From: Streptomyces violascens
GTDB taxonomy: Bacteria; Actinomycetota; Actinomycetes; Streptomycetales; Streptomycetaceae
Direction of reading: 5' to 3'
NCBI RefSeq assembly: GCF_014649955.1
Contig: NZ_BMUA01000012.1
Location: 176,555-240,554, forward strand
Length of the DNA: 64,000 bases
How positions within the stretch are numbered: the first letter of the stretch is position 1; each line of letters starts with the position of its first letter. This document shows, piece by piece, positions 16,817 to 25,042 of this stretch. The notes under the pieces were generated by a model, which did no database searches, was not told the DNA's origin, and was given only the letters and a program-made list of their open reading frames with translations. The translations under genes were made by a program, and so were the position numbers.

Positions 16817-17629
16817 CTATTCCTGCTCGCGCACGGCCGCCGCGTACACCTCGATCGCGGGCTTCGGGGCGCGGCCGAGCAGGTGGCGCAGCTCGCCGGT
16901 GTCGGTCGCGCCGAGGAAGCCGTGCGCGATGGCGGAGTACGTGCCGACCAGCATCGGCACCTGGAAGGGCTCGGCGCCGGACGCGGCGAGGGCCGCCCGT
17001 GCCCCGGCGAGCGTGCCGGGCTCGTACGCGGTGGAGGTGGCGGCGGCCAACTCGGCGCCACCCAGGGCGTGTTCGCCCACCAGCTCGTAGGTCCGGCCGG
17101 CGTGGGCCGCCGGATCCAGGGCCACCCGGGCCGCGATGTCGGCGAGGTCCTCGCGGGCGACCGCCGCGAGCCGGCCGGTGCCGAGCGGTGCGGTGATGCG
17201 GCCGTCCGCGCCGGGTGCGGCGAGGTGGGCGAGCAGCTCGGCGTACAGGCCGTTGCGCAGCACCGTCCAGCTCAGCGCGGACGCGCGCAGCCGGCGCTCG
17301 GTCCAGCGGTGGGCCAGCGCGTAGGGGAGGTGGTCGCCGGGGGCGGCCAGGCTGGTGTAGACGACATGGCGCACGCCCGCCTTCTCGGCGGCCGAGACCG
17401 CGGCCTCGTGGCGGGCGACGACCGTGTCGTCCTCGCCGTACCCGGCCGACACGAGCAGCAGGGTGTCGACGCCGGCGAAGGCCTCCGGGAGGGAGGCGGG
17501 GTCGTCGAAGTCGGTGCGGCGGGCGCCGGGCAGGGCCGCGCGGGTGCCGGTGAGTACGTCGTCGCGGCCGGCGAGGCGTTCGGCGATCAGCCCGCCGAGC
17601 CCGCCGGAGGCCCCCGTGATGAGCAGCAT
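16817..17629 (-). CDS. NmrA-like NAD(P)-binding reductase
   Basis: A 270-residue Rossmann protein of the atypical short-chain reductases (NmrA/QOR2 type). Seen: ITGASGGLGGLIAERL at the N-terminus as the dinucleotide-binding loop, and RNGLYAELLAHL and VAREDLADIAA in the positions usual for the NmrA family. Members bind NAD(P)H and act as quinone reductases or redox sensors; which applies here is unknown. It is divergent from an HxlR regulator 84 bp away, the classic pairing for redox-controlled oxidoreductases. Confidence 0.82.
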   Translation of the reverse strand: MLLITGASGGLGGLIAERLAGRDDVLTGTRAALPGARRTDFDDPASLPEAFAGVDTLLLVSAGYGEDDTVVARHEAAVSAAEKAGVRHVVYTSLAAPGDHLPYALAHRWTERRLRASALSWTVLRNGLYAELLAHLAAPGADGRITAPLGTGRLAAVAREDLADIAARVALDPAAHAGRTYELVGEHALGGAELAAATSTAYEPGTLAGARAALAASGAEPFQVPMLVGTYSAIAHGFLGATDTGELRHLLGRAPKPAIEVYAAAVREQE

Positions 17630-17713
17630 GGAAGCTCCCCCCGTTTCGTTGTCGCGTTCGTTTGCTGGGACGATCGTGATCGACAGCGGGCGGATCGGTA
17701 AGGAGGCACTTTC

Positions 17714-18130
17714 ATGTCAGTGGGGCACATCGCGGTAACCACCCCGGCCCCGGCCGAGCCGGTCATCAGCTGCGAGACGCCGCAGGAGGAGTGCGGGGTG
17801 CGCGACGTGCTCGACCGGCTCGGCGACAAGTGGTCGGTGTACGTGGTCGTCGAACTCGCGGCGGGCGTGCACCGCTTCCGCCAGTTGCAACGGGCCGTGC
17901 CCGGCATCTCCCAGCGCATGCTGACCCTCACCGTACGGCGCCTGGAGCGCGACGGGCTGGTGAAGCGGACCGTGTATGCGACGGTGCCGGCCCAGGTCGA
18001 GTACGAGCTGACCGCGATGGGCCACAGCATGACGCACCTGATCAAGGCGCTCGCGGACTGGTCGATCGACCACCGCGGCGCGATCGCGGACGCCCGGCGG
18101 TCCTGGGACGCGGAACACGAGGCGCCCTGA
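17714..18130 (+). CDS. HxlR family transcriptional regulator
   Basis: A 138-residue winged-helix regulator. The family signature is visible: CGVRDVLDRLGDKWSVYVV, then RFRQLQRAVPGISQRMLTLTVRRLERDGLV. Cys residues near 20-27 could sense oxidants or electrophiles. AAGGAGG (17699-17705) gives a good ribosome site. It is divergent from the NmrA-like reductase, its probable target, and its stop overlaps the start of the DUF2786 gene (ATGA). Confidence 0.87.
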   Translation: MSVGHIAVTTPAPAEPVISCETPQEECGVRDVLDRLGDKWSVYVVVELAAGVHRFRQLQRAVPGISQRMLTLTVRRLERDGLVKRTVYATVPAQVEYELTAMGHSMTHLIKALADWSIDHRGAIADARRSWDAEHEAP

Positions 18131-19266
18131 TGGAGGCCGTCGACCGCGCGTTCGCCGCGGCGCTGTACACCGAGGGCGACGCGGCCCTCGACACCGGCGC
18201 CTCACTGCTCGCCGCCGCACCGGACACCGATGCCGAACTTGCCCTGCGGGGGCGGGAGTTCGTGCGCCGCGCCTGGGACCGTGGCTGGCAGCCCGCCGAT
18301 GTCGTACGGATCGTACGGCGTGATCTGGACGAGCCGCACGTACGCATCCTGAGCGGGCTGATCCGCGACGAGCTCGGGCGCTACGAGCGGCTGCCCGCGC
18401 GGTGGCAGGGCCAGCTGGACGAGCTGCCCGACGAGGCGTGGCGGGCCGACCGGTTCTCGTACGCCACCGCCGTCCTGGAGCTCTACCGGCTGCTGCTCGC
18501 GCTGCCCGCGATCGAGCCGGCCGGGCCCGCGCCGGGGGCCGGCGTGCTCGGGCCGCCGGTGCACGGCGAGCCCAAGATGCTGGGCCGCATCCGGGCGCTG
18601 CTCGCCAAGGCCGAGGCGACCGGGTTCCCCGAGGAGGCGGAGGCGCTCTCCGCCAAGGCGCAGGAGCTGATGGCGCGGCACAGCGTGGACGAGGCGCTGC
18701 TCGCGGGGCGCGGGCCGGGCGACGAGGTGCCGGGGGCCTGCCGGATCGGGGTGGACGCCCCGTACGAGACGGCCAAGGCGATCCTGCTCGACGCGGTCGC
18801 GTCCGCGAACCACTGCCGGGCGGTGTGGAACGCGGAGCTCGGCTTCTCGACGGTGGTGGGCTTCGAGGCGGACCTGGAGGCGGTGGAGCTGCTGTACACC
18901 TCGCTCCTGGTCCAGGGCACGGCGGCGATGACGAAGGCGGAGGCCGCGCAGCGGGCGGGCGGCCGCAAGCGCACGAAGACGTTCCGCCAGTCCTTCCTGC
19001 TCGCGTACGCGGGCCGGCTGGGCGACCTGCTCGCGGCGACCGCCCGCGACGTGGAGGCGGAGTTCGGCAGCTCGCTCCTACCGGTCCTGGCGACGCGGGC
19101 GGTGGCGGTCGCGGGGCGGGCGGAGGAGATGTTCCCGCGGACGGTGTCGACGCGGGTGCGGGGCGTCTTTGACGAGTCGGGCTGGCGGGACGGCCGCGCG
19201 GCGGCGGACCGAGCGCATCGGGCTTCGCCCCAGCCCCGAGAACTTCGCCCACCCGCCCACCCGTAG
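18130..19266 (+). CDS. DUF2786 domain protein
   Basis: A 378-residue cytosolic protein. A DUF2786 module is visible around residues 145-190 (MLGRIRALLAKAEATGFPEE, then EALSAKAQELMARHSVDEALL). The C-terminal part (ANHCRAVWNAELGFSTVVGF, EAVELLYTSLLVQGTAAM, SFLLAYAGRLGDLL) is the usual companion region of this family. No enzymatic motif is seen and function is unknown. Its ATG overlaps the HxlR stop, so it is translationally coupled to the regulator. Confidence 0.75.
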   Translation: MEAVDRAFAAALYTEGDAALDTGASLLAAAPDTDAELALRGREFVRRAWDRGWQPADVVRIVRRDLDEPHVRILSGLIRDELGRYERLPARWQGQLDELPDEAWRADRFSYATAVLELYRLLLALPAIEPAGPAPGAGVLGPPVHGEPKMLGRIRALLAKAEATGFPEEAEALSAKAQELMARHSVDEALLAGRGPGDEVPGACRIGVDAPYETAKAILLDAVASANHCRAVWNAELGFSTVVGFEADLEAVELLYTSLLVQGTAAMTKAEAAQRAGGRKRTKTFRQSFLLAYAGRLGDLLAATARDVEAEFGSSLLPVLATRAVAVAGRAEEMFPRTVSTRVRGVFDESGWRDGRAAADRAHRASPQPRELRPPAHP

Positions 19267-19932
19267 CCCCAGGGTTGGTTGGGCTGGCCTCCCTGGGGCT
19301 GCGCCCCAGACCCCGGGGGGTTTGCCCACCCGCCCGCCCGTGCAGGGGGCGGAGAGGTTGAGCCCTGGGGCTGCGCCCCAGACCCCGGCGGGGGCTCTGC
19401 CCCCTGCGCCCCCGGGGGGTTTGCCCGCCCTCCCGTCCGTGCAGGGGATTGGATGGCCCGGCTCCTGGGGGCTGTGCCCCCAGACCCCCTGCGGGGACTT
19501 CGTCCCCTGCACCCCTTTCGGGGCTCCGCCCCGGACCCCGTTCGCGCCTGAAGGGCGCTCGTCCTCAAACGCCGGACGGGCTGGGTATGCCCGCACGGCC
19601 CGTACCCAAGAGACCGGCCAGGATCAACCCTGTCAGGGGCGCGGGGAACTGCGCGAGCAACCACGCACGGTCCGCAGTCGAGTCCACTGTTTGGACGGGC
19701 TAGGGATCAGCCCTGCCAGGGGCGCGGGGAACTGCGCGAGCAACCACCCACGGTCCGCAGCCGAATGACCCCATCACACCCCGCATCCCCCGGAGGGTTT
19801 AGGGAAGGGGCGGGGAGGGGCCTCCCGGGGTCTGGGGCGGAGCCCCAGCGCAGCCCCCCGGGACGGTTCGTCGGGGCGCACCCCGGTGGCCCGGAATGCC
19901 GGGATCGTCCAGGTTCCCGATACCCTCGGGGC
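19267..19932. other. Repeat-rich spacer of 666 bp
   Basis: No credible gene. It contains at least three CTGGGG-type hairpins in a row (around 19290, 19365 and 19466), each followed by AGACCCC and then by GTTTGCCC or GACTTCGTCCCC. Two copies of the GAACTGCGCGAGCAACCAC block follow, then the TGACCCCATCAC block. The order of modules closely parallels that at 1-640. The FUSC gene promoter should be near the right end. Confidence 0.75.
19634..19860. repeat. Two-copy 83-bp repeat plus second module
   Basis: CAGGGGCGCGGGGAACTG begins at 19634 and again at 19717, an 83-bp period. The block from 19766 (TGACCCCATCACACCCCGCA) to about 19860 matches 541-635 almost base for base, including a CTGGGGC-GGA-GCCCCAG hairpin. 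Confidence 0.8.
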
Positions 19933-21993
19933 ATGAGCTGGCTTCGGGCGCTGAGGGAGACCGCCCGCTCGGGGCTGACGGTCGAGCGGCGGCGGCTCGA
20001 ACCGCTCGTCGCGCTGCGCGGAGCCGCGGGACTCGCCATCGTCGTCGGCATCAGCCTCACCCTCTTCGGCCCCTCCGTCGCCGCAAGCTCCGCGTTCGGC
20101 GCGTTCCAGGGCGCCATCGCCACGTACCAGCGCAGCTGGCGCCCGAGGCCCGTGCTCGCCCTCGCCTCGGGCCTCTCGCTCGCGATCTCCACCTTCCTCG
20201 GCTATCTCGTCGGCACCCACTCCCCGTTCTTTCTCGTGCTGCTCGCGCTGTGGACGTTCCTGGCCGGGCTCGCCTGGGCCGTCGGCCCGACCGTCGGGGT
20301 CATCGCCTCGTCCAACGTCGCGATCATGCTGGTCACCGTCACCCTGCCGAGCTCGCTCGTCGACGCCGCCGGGCACGCCGGGATGATCGCGTTCGGCGGG
20401 GTCGTCCAGGCCGCCCTCGTCGTCCTGTTCCCGATCCGCAGATGGGGCGCCCAGCGTGACGCGCTCGCCGACGCCCTGGCCGCGGAGGCCGACTACGCGC
20501 GCCGGCTGCGGCACGACCCCGTCGCCCCCTTCGACCCCCAGCCCCTGATGACCGCCCGCCTCGCCGCCGCCGTCACCCCGCGCGAGGCCCGCCGCCGCCC
20601 GGCCGAACTGCACGGAGCCCGCGGCGTCGCCGAGCGGATCCGGCCGGTGCTCGCCTCGCTCGCCGACCCCGCGCTCGGCGTCCCCGCGGAGGGCGAGGAA
20701 CGCCACCGGGTACGGGAGTTGCTGGCCGCCGCGGGCACCGTCCTCGACGCCGCCGCCCGAGCCGTCCGGCACGGCGAGGCCCCCGTCATCCCGCCCGCCG
20801 CCGAGGCCGCCCTCGCCACCCCCGACACCGGCGCCATCCTCACCGGCCCCGCCCGCCGCGCCGCCGCCCGGCTCACCGCACTGCTCGCGGACGTCGTCGA
20901 AACCGCCCAGGGCAGCGGCACCGGCGCAGGAGCGGAACCCCTGCTGCGGCCCACCCTGCCCCGCCTGGTCCCGCTCGCCCTGCGCACCATGCGCGACGAA
21001 CTGGGCCACCGCCGCTCCCCGGTGTTCCGGCACGCGGTACGGGTCTGCGCGGTGGCGACCGCGGGCTATCTGCTCGGCCACGTCCTGCCGTTCGGCCACG
21101 GCTACTGGGCCCCGATGGCCTCCGTAATGGTGATGCGGCCGGACTTCTCGCTCACCTACGCCCGCGCGGTCGCCCGCTTCGGCGGCACCCTCGTCGGCGT
21201 CGCGCTCGCCACCGGCATCGTCCAGCTCACCCACCCGGACACCGGCCTGTCCGCCGCCATCGCGGTGACCTGCGCGTTCCTGGCGTACCTGCTGATGCGT
21301 ACGGGCTATGCGGTGCTGAGCGGCTGCGTCTCCGCGTACGTCGTGTTCCTGCTCGGCATGGGCGGCCTCCAGTGGACGCAGACCGTGCCCGACCGGGTGT
21401 TCCTGACGCTGATCGGCGGCGCCCTCGCGATGATCTCGTACGCCGTCTACCCGGCCTGGGAGACACCGCGCCTGCGCACCCGACTCGCCGACTGGCTTGC
21501 CGCGAACGGCCGTTACGCCTCCGCCGTCGTCGCCCACTACGCCGACCCGGGGCGCGCCTCCGACGAGATCCGCCAGGCGCTCCTCGACACGCGCGCGGCC
21601 CGCATCGCCTGGCAAGAGGCGCTCGACAAGGCCACCCACGAGCCGGTGCGGCACCGGGGACTGTCGCGTTCGGCGGCCGAGGAAGCCGCCCACGCGCTCA
21701 GCCAGTTGGGGCGTACGGCCATGCTGATGGAGGCGCACCTGCCGGACCGGGACGCGGTGCCGGTACCGGCCGCCGCGAAGTTCGCCGAGGCGCTGCGGGA
21801 GGCCACCGAGCAGGGCGCGAAGGCGGTGCGCGAGCGGCGCGTGCCGCGGTGGGAGGGGGTCGAGCAGGCCCTGGCCGCCTGGGACGGCGAGGGCGTGCCC
21901 GACCGCGTGGTGCGCAGGGGCGCCGGCCTGGTCGTGCACTGCCTCGACGACCTGACCGACGCCCTGACGGTACCCAGCTCTCCCAAGCCGTAA
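19933..21993 (+). CDS. FUSC family membrane protein
   Basis: A 686-residue inner-membrane protein with two hydrophobic blocks (about residues 30-180 and 365-510), each followed by a long soluble helical region. This two-block arrangement, with the second block rich in GYLLGHVLPFGHGYWAPM and FGGTLVGVALATGIV, matches the FUSC/aromatic acid exporter (AaeB-like) families. Export of aromatic acids or related compounds is inference. ATG 19933 begins the conserved part; the longer frame reads through the repeat. It is monocistronic and convergent with the lipoprotein gene. Confidence 0.8.
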   Translation: MSWLRALRETARSGLTVERRRLEPLVALRGAAGLAIVVGISLTLFGPSVAASSAFGAFQGAIATYQRSWRPRPVLALASGLSLAISTFLGYLVGTHSPFFLVLLALWTFLAGLAWAVGPTVGVIASSNVAIMLVTVTLPSSLVDAAGHAGMIAFGGVVQAALVVLFPIRRWGAQRDALADALAAEADYARRLRHDPVAPFDPQPLMTARLAAAVTPREARRRPAELHGARGVAERIRPVLASLADPALGVPAEGEERHRVRELLAAAGTVLDAAARAVRHGEAPVIPPAAEAALATPDTGAILTGPARRAAARLTALLADVVETAQGSGTGAGAEPLLRPTLPRLVPLALRTMRDELGHRRSPVFRHAVRVCAVATAGYLLGHVLPFGHGYWAPMASVMVMRPDFSLTYARAVARFGGTLVGVALATGIVQLTHPDTGLSAAIAVTCAFLAYLLMRTGYAVLSGCVSAYVVFLLGMGGLQWTQTVPDRVFLTLIGGALAMISYAVYPAWETPRLRTRLADWLAANGRYASAVVAHYADPGRASDEIRQALLDTRAARIAWQEALDKATHEPVRHRGLSRSAAEEAAHALSQLGRTAMLMEAHLPDRDAVPVPAAAKFAEALREATEQGAKAVRERRVPRWEGVEQALAAWDGEGVPDRVVRRGAGLVVHCLDDLTDALTVPSSPKP

Positions 21994-22033
21994 GGGAGTC
22001 GGGTTCACCTGTAGTTCTCAGGTTTTCCCGGCG

Positions 22034-22525
22034 TCACGGGGTCGGGAGGCCGGCCGTCGGGAGACCTGCCGTGGGGAGGTCGGTCGGGAGCGAGCCCGCC
22101 TTGCCGCGGGTGAAGGATTCCGTCCCGCCACCCTCCCACTTGACCTCGAGGTTGCCGCCCTTGATCGTGGCCATGCCCTGGGTGCGATCGGTGTTCCCGT
22201 CGGCGCACTTCATGGTCAGCATCGTCATGCCGGAGGTCTCGGCGACGGTGCCGGAGCACACGTGCGGGGAGAGCAGGGCCACGCCCTTGTCCGCGATGGC
22301 CATGGTGACGGCCTTGGTACCGACCTTCGCGGTCCAACTTCCCTGCAGGTCACTGGACTTGGCCGGAGTGCCGTTGCCGCCCCTCGCCGGCGAGGAGCTG
22401 TCCGAGCCGGACGGTGACTTGGTGGCCGGCTTGTCATCGCTCTTGCTGCTGCCGCAGCCGGTCAGGACGAGTGCGACCGAGAGCCCGGCCGCGGCGAGTC
22501 CGGCGGTGCGTATGTGCCTGTGCAC
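22034..22525 (-). CDS. Small secreted lipoprotein
   Basis: A 163-residue protein with a signal peptide ending in the lipobox LTGC, a Ser/Lys/Pro-rich linker, and a compact beta domain: LQGSWTAKVGTKAVTMAIAD, CSGTVAETSGMTMLTMKCADG. Two cysteines in the domain may form a disulfide. The C-terminus has a short PTAGLPTAGLPTP repeat. GTG 22525 has GGGGAAG seven bases upstream. I do not recognise a named family. Confidence 0.75.
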   Translation of the reverse strand: MHRHIRTAGLAAAGLSVALVLTGCGSSKSDDKPATKSPSGSDSSSPARGGNGTPAKSSDLQGSWTAKVGTKAVTMAIADKGVALLSPHVCSGTVAETSGMTMLTMKCADGNTDRTQGMATIKGGNLEVKWEGGGTESFTRGKAGSLPTDLPTAGLPTAGLPTP

Positions 22526-22833
22526 GGTGTGTCTTCCCCCTGTGAACGGTGTCTGGGACCGCGACAAGCTACCAGCCGTGCCGCGCCGCACAGGTCTGAA
22601 CCAGCGGGCCCTCCTGTGCGTCTCTTGCTGAGGGACGTGCAGGTACGCGTCGGGCACGTGTCGGCGGCCGCGCCCCGGCGGGCCCGCACGAGCGGTCCGG
22701 CCCGGGAGCGGGTGTAATTGCCCGGGCACCCCCCGTGCACGTGCATCTTCCCATGCATGCGCACATGAACACAGATATGATCCGGGGCAGTTGACCATTC
22801 ACAGTTGCACGTCTGCACATCCCGGGAGCGACC
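22526..22833. other. Divergent spacer upstream of the DUF397 gene
   Basis: It holds no gene. The right half has alternating purine-pyrimidine patches (CCGTGCACGTGCATC, CATGCATGCGCACATG), including the 10-bp palindrome TGCACGTGCA, and a TTGACC that could be a -35 box. It should contain the promoters of the lipoprotein and DUF397 genes. Confidence 0.55.
22736..22745. promoter_or_regulatory. TGCACGTGCA palindrome upstream of the DUF397 gene
   Basis: This 10-bp perfect palindrome recurs at 23890-23899 in the other control region of the same three-gene cluster. It is a candidate binding site for the HTH-DUF5753 protein encoded there. Confidence 0.4.
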
Positions 22834-23073
22834 TTGCACCACGCGTACAACGGCATGGCGGCAGCGGAGCTTCAGGGTGCCGCGTGGCAGAAGAGCAGGC
22901 ACAGCAACTCGCAGGGATCCTGCGTCGAATTCGCCAAACTGCCCGGTGGAGGGGTGGCGGTACGCAACTCACGCCATCCGGACGGGCCTGCCCTGGTCTA
23001 CACCAGGGCGGAGATAGAGGCGATGCTGCTCGGCATCAAGGACGGCGAGTTCGACCATCTGATAGTCGACTGA
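22834..23073 (+). CDS. DUF397 small acidic protein
   Basis: A 79-residue protein. WQKSRHSNSQGSCVEFA, GVAVRNSRHPDGPALVYTRAE and the end EFDHLIVD are the standard DUF397 features. In Streptomyces these proteins are usually encoded beside WhiJ-like HTH regulators and modulate them. TTG 22834 is the start on the strength of GGGAG (22824-22828) five bases upstream; ATG 22855 is the alternative. An RsbW-like ATPase and a DUF5753 regulator follow within 1 kb. Confidence 0.85.
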   Translation: MHHAYNGMAAAELQGAAWQKSRHSNSQGSCVEFAKLPGGGVAVRNSRHPDGPALVYTRAEIEAMLLGIKDGEFDHLIVD

Positions 23074-23104
23074 GGGCCGCGGCCGACAGGCGGCGACCCG
23101 CCGG

Positions 23105-23251
23105 TGACCACTTACGCATGACCACTCACCCATGACCACTCGCCCACGACCACTCGACCAGGACGACTCAGGGATGGCGACTCACGGCCGTCGGCTGACA
23201 GACGACCACTGACAGACGACCACTGACAGGTGGCCGCTGACAGGCGGCAGA
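23105..23251. repeat. 14-bp minisatellite between DUF397 and ATPase genes
   Basis: Six degenerate 14-mers (TGACCACTTACGCA, TGACCACTCACCCA, TGACCACTCGCCCA and so on) run from 23105 to 23188. After a 7-bp half unit, four more units of the TGACAGACGACCAC type run to 23251. It is non-coding on both strands in context and ends near the ATPase stop. Confidence 0.8.
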
Positions 23252-23268
23252 CTCTGAAATCTGTCAGC

Positions 23269-23769
23269 TCACTCCGCCGGTGCCAGCCGGAACAGCGCCC
23301 ATACGACCTTGCCGCTGATCGCGCCCGACAGCGGGTGCCAGCCCCAGCTGTCGGCGAAGGACTCGACCAGGAACAGGCCGCGGCCGGACTCCGCCCCGAA
23401 GTCGTCGCTCTCGCGCTCGATCGGGCTCTCGTTGCTGGGGTCGCGTACCGCGCACACCAGCCGGCTCGTCCAGCGCATGAGATGGAGCCGCACCGGCACC
23501 TCGGTCTCGCGCGGGGTGTCGGCGGGCAGGGCGTGCCGCAGTGCGTTGGTGACGAGTTCCGAGACGACCAGGGCGACGTCGTCGAAGCGCTCGCCGAGGC
23601 CCCACTGCGTGAGCGTCGACCTGGTGAACTTCCGGGCCCCGCGCACCGCTTCGTAACGGGCGGGCAGCGCACAGGACGCGGAACCGGCCACGGTCGAGGG
23701 GTCGATGGGGGGAAGCGCCTGCCTTAAGGGCTCAAAAGGCTCCAGCATGGTCGATCCATTCGTCCCCAT
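23269..23769 (-). CDS. RsbW-type ATP-binding protein (anti-sigma-like)
   Basis: A 166-residue protein with the small histidine-kinase-like ATPase fold. Seen: the N-box ALVVSELVTNALRHA, then CAVRDPSNESP as the G1-like segment and GRGLFLVESFADSWGW as the G2 region. Such proteins act as anti-sigma factors or, in abaA/whiJ-type clusters, as developmental modulators. The partner is unknown. ATG 23769 (MGTNGS) is preferred to the longer frame. It is divergent from the HTH-DUF5753 gene and converges on the DUF397 gene. Confidence 0.83.
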   Translation of the reverse strand: MGTNGSTMLEPFEPLRQALPPIDPSTVAGSASCALPARYEAVRGARKFTRSTLTQWGLGERFDDVALVVSELVTNALRHALPADTPRETEVPVRLHLMRWTSRLVCAVRDPSNESPIERESDDFGAESGRGLFLVESFADSWGWHPLSGAISGKVVWALFRLAPAE

Positions 23770-23889
23770 GCGAGGCACTCCCGTGGTTCGCGGCCGTGGC
23801 GGTACAGGACGCAAGCGACTAGACGCAGTTGAGCACGCAGGTGCGCGGGGACCATGGTTCCGAATGCTTCGGCACGATGCAAGGGCAGA

Positions 23890-23899
23890 TGCACGTGCA
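23890..23899. promoter_or_regulatory. TGCACGTGCA palindrome between ATPase and HTH genes
   Basis: It is identical to the palindrome at 22736-22745. It lies in the 290-bp divergent control region, about 120 bp from the ATPase start and 160 bp from the HTH gene start. Confidence 0.4.
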
Positions 23900-24061
23900 C
23901 GCGACCGACCTGTCCCCGCCCGTGCCGTTTCTTGCTCATTTCTTCCTCGGAAGTTCCTCAGGCCGATTTCACTCCTTGACCATTTCCGTAATCACGCGGG
24001 TACGGGGTGAAGCGTTTTGATGGCAGACTGCCCACCACCATTGGATGGGGAGGACGGCGAA

Positions 24062-24961
24062 GTGACCGCAGGGGAGGCATGGGGATCCCCCCGGCCGAGC
24101 GCAGTCGAGGCCGGCGGAGGTTCGGTGGTCCGGCGCATTCTGCTGGGCTCTCAGCTCAGGCGCCTGCGTGAATCGCGCGGCATCACGCGGGAAGCAGCCG
24201 GCTATTCGATCCGGGCGTCCGAGTCCAAGATCAGTCGTATGGAGTTGGGGCGGGTGAGCTTCAAGGCCAGGGATGTCGAGGACCTGCTCACGCTCTACGG
24301 TGTCGGCGACGAGTCGGAGCGCATGTCGCTGCTCGGCCTCGCCAAGGAAGCCAACATCGCGGGCTGGTGGCACAGTTTCGGCGATGTGCTGCCCGGCTGG
24401 TTCCAGACGTACATCGGCCTGGAGGGCGCGGCCTCGCTGATCCGCGTCTACGAAGTTCAGTTCGTACACGGTCTGTTGCAGACCGAGGCGTATGCCCACG
24501 CTGTGGTCTCGCGGGGCATGCGGGGCGCGCCCGCGGCCGAGATCGACAAGCGCGTCGCGCTGCGGCTCGAGCGGCAGAAGGCCCTGGTGTCCGAGCGGGC
24601 CCCGCAGTTCCACGCGGTGCTCGACGAGGCCGCGCTGCGTCGGCCCTACGGCGAACGGGATGTGATGCGGGGGCAGTTGAAGCATCTCATCGAGATGTCG
24701 GAGCAGCCCAACATCAACCTTCAGGTCATGCCGTTCAGCTTCGGCGGGCACGCGGGGGAGAGCGGCGCCTTCACGATGCTGCGGTTCCCGGAGTCGGACC
24801 TGTCGGACATCGTGTATCTCGAACAGCTCACCTCCGCACTGTATTTGGACAAGGCGGAAGAGGTCGCGCAGTACGAACGGGCGATGGCCCGGCTCCAGCA
24901 GGACAGCCCAGGCCCGGAGGAAAGCCGCGATCTTCTGCGCGGACTCCTCCAACTCAGCTGA
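24062..24961 (+). CDS. HTH-DUF5753 regulator (WhiJ/Scr1-like)
   Basis: A 299-residue DNA-binding protein. Residues 25-85 form an XRE-type HTH (LGSQLRRLRESRGITREAAG, SESKISRMELGRVSFKARDV). From about residue 100 the DUF5753 domain follows (AGWWHSFGDVLPGWFQTYIG, ALYLDKAEEVAQYERAM). The family includes WhiJ and related developmental regulators, partnered with DUF397 proteins. GTG 24062 has GGGGAGG (24047-24053) eight bases upstream, much better than ATG 24020. With the DUF397 and RsbW-like genes it makes a complete three-gene set. Confidence 0.87.
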   Translation: MTAGEAWGSPRPSAVEAGGGSVVRRILLGSQLRRLRESRGITREAAGYSIRASESKISRMELGRVSFKARDVEDLLTLYGVGDESERMSLLGLAKEANIAGWWHSFGDVLPGWFQTYIGLEGAASLIRVYEVQFVHGLLQTEAYAHAVVSRGMRGAPAAEIDKRVALRLERQKALVSERAPQFHAVLDEAALRRPYGERDVMRGQLKHLIEMSEQPNINLQVMPFSFGGHAGESGAFTMLRFPESDLSDIVYLEQLTSALYLDKAEEVAQYERAMARLQQDSPGPEESRDLLRGLLQLS

Positions 24962-25042
24962 CTCATCAGTAGGATGACGTCACATCAGGCCAGTAACGCG
25001 GTTGACCGCGCGGAGCCGGCGGACACAGCAGTAGGGGATGGC

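Noticed and set aside
19774..22008. A 744-codon open frame antisense to the FUSC gene
   Set aside because: It mirrors the codon bias of the real gene: high third-position G+C leaves an antisense frame open. Its translation is rich in His, Gly, Arg and Asp without domains, while the plus strand has clear membrane segments.
24974..25042. A 23-residue N-terminal extension of the aldehyde dehydrogenase
   Set aside because: ATG 24974 has no ribosome site, while AGGGG lies six bases before ATG 25043, where family similarity begins.
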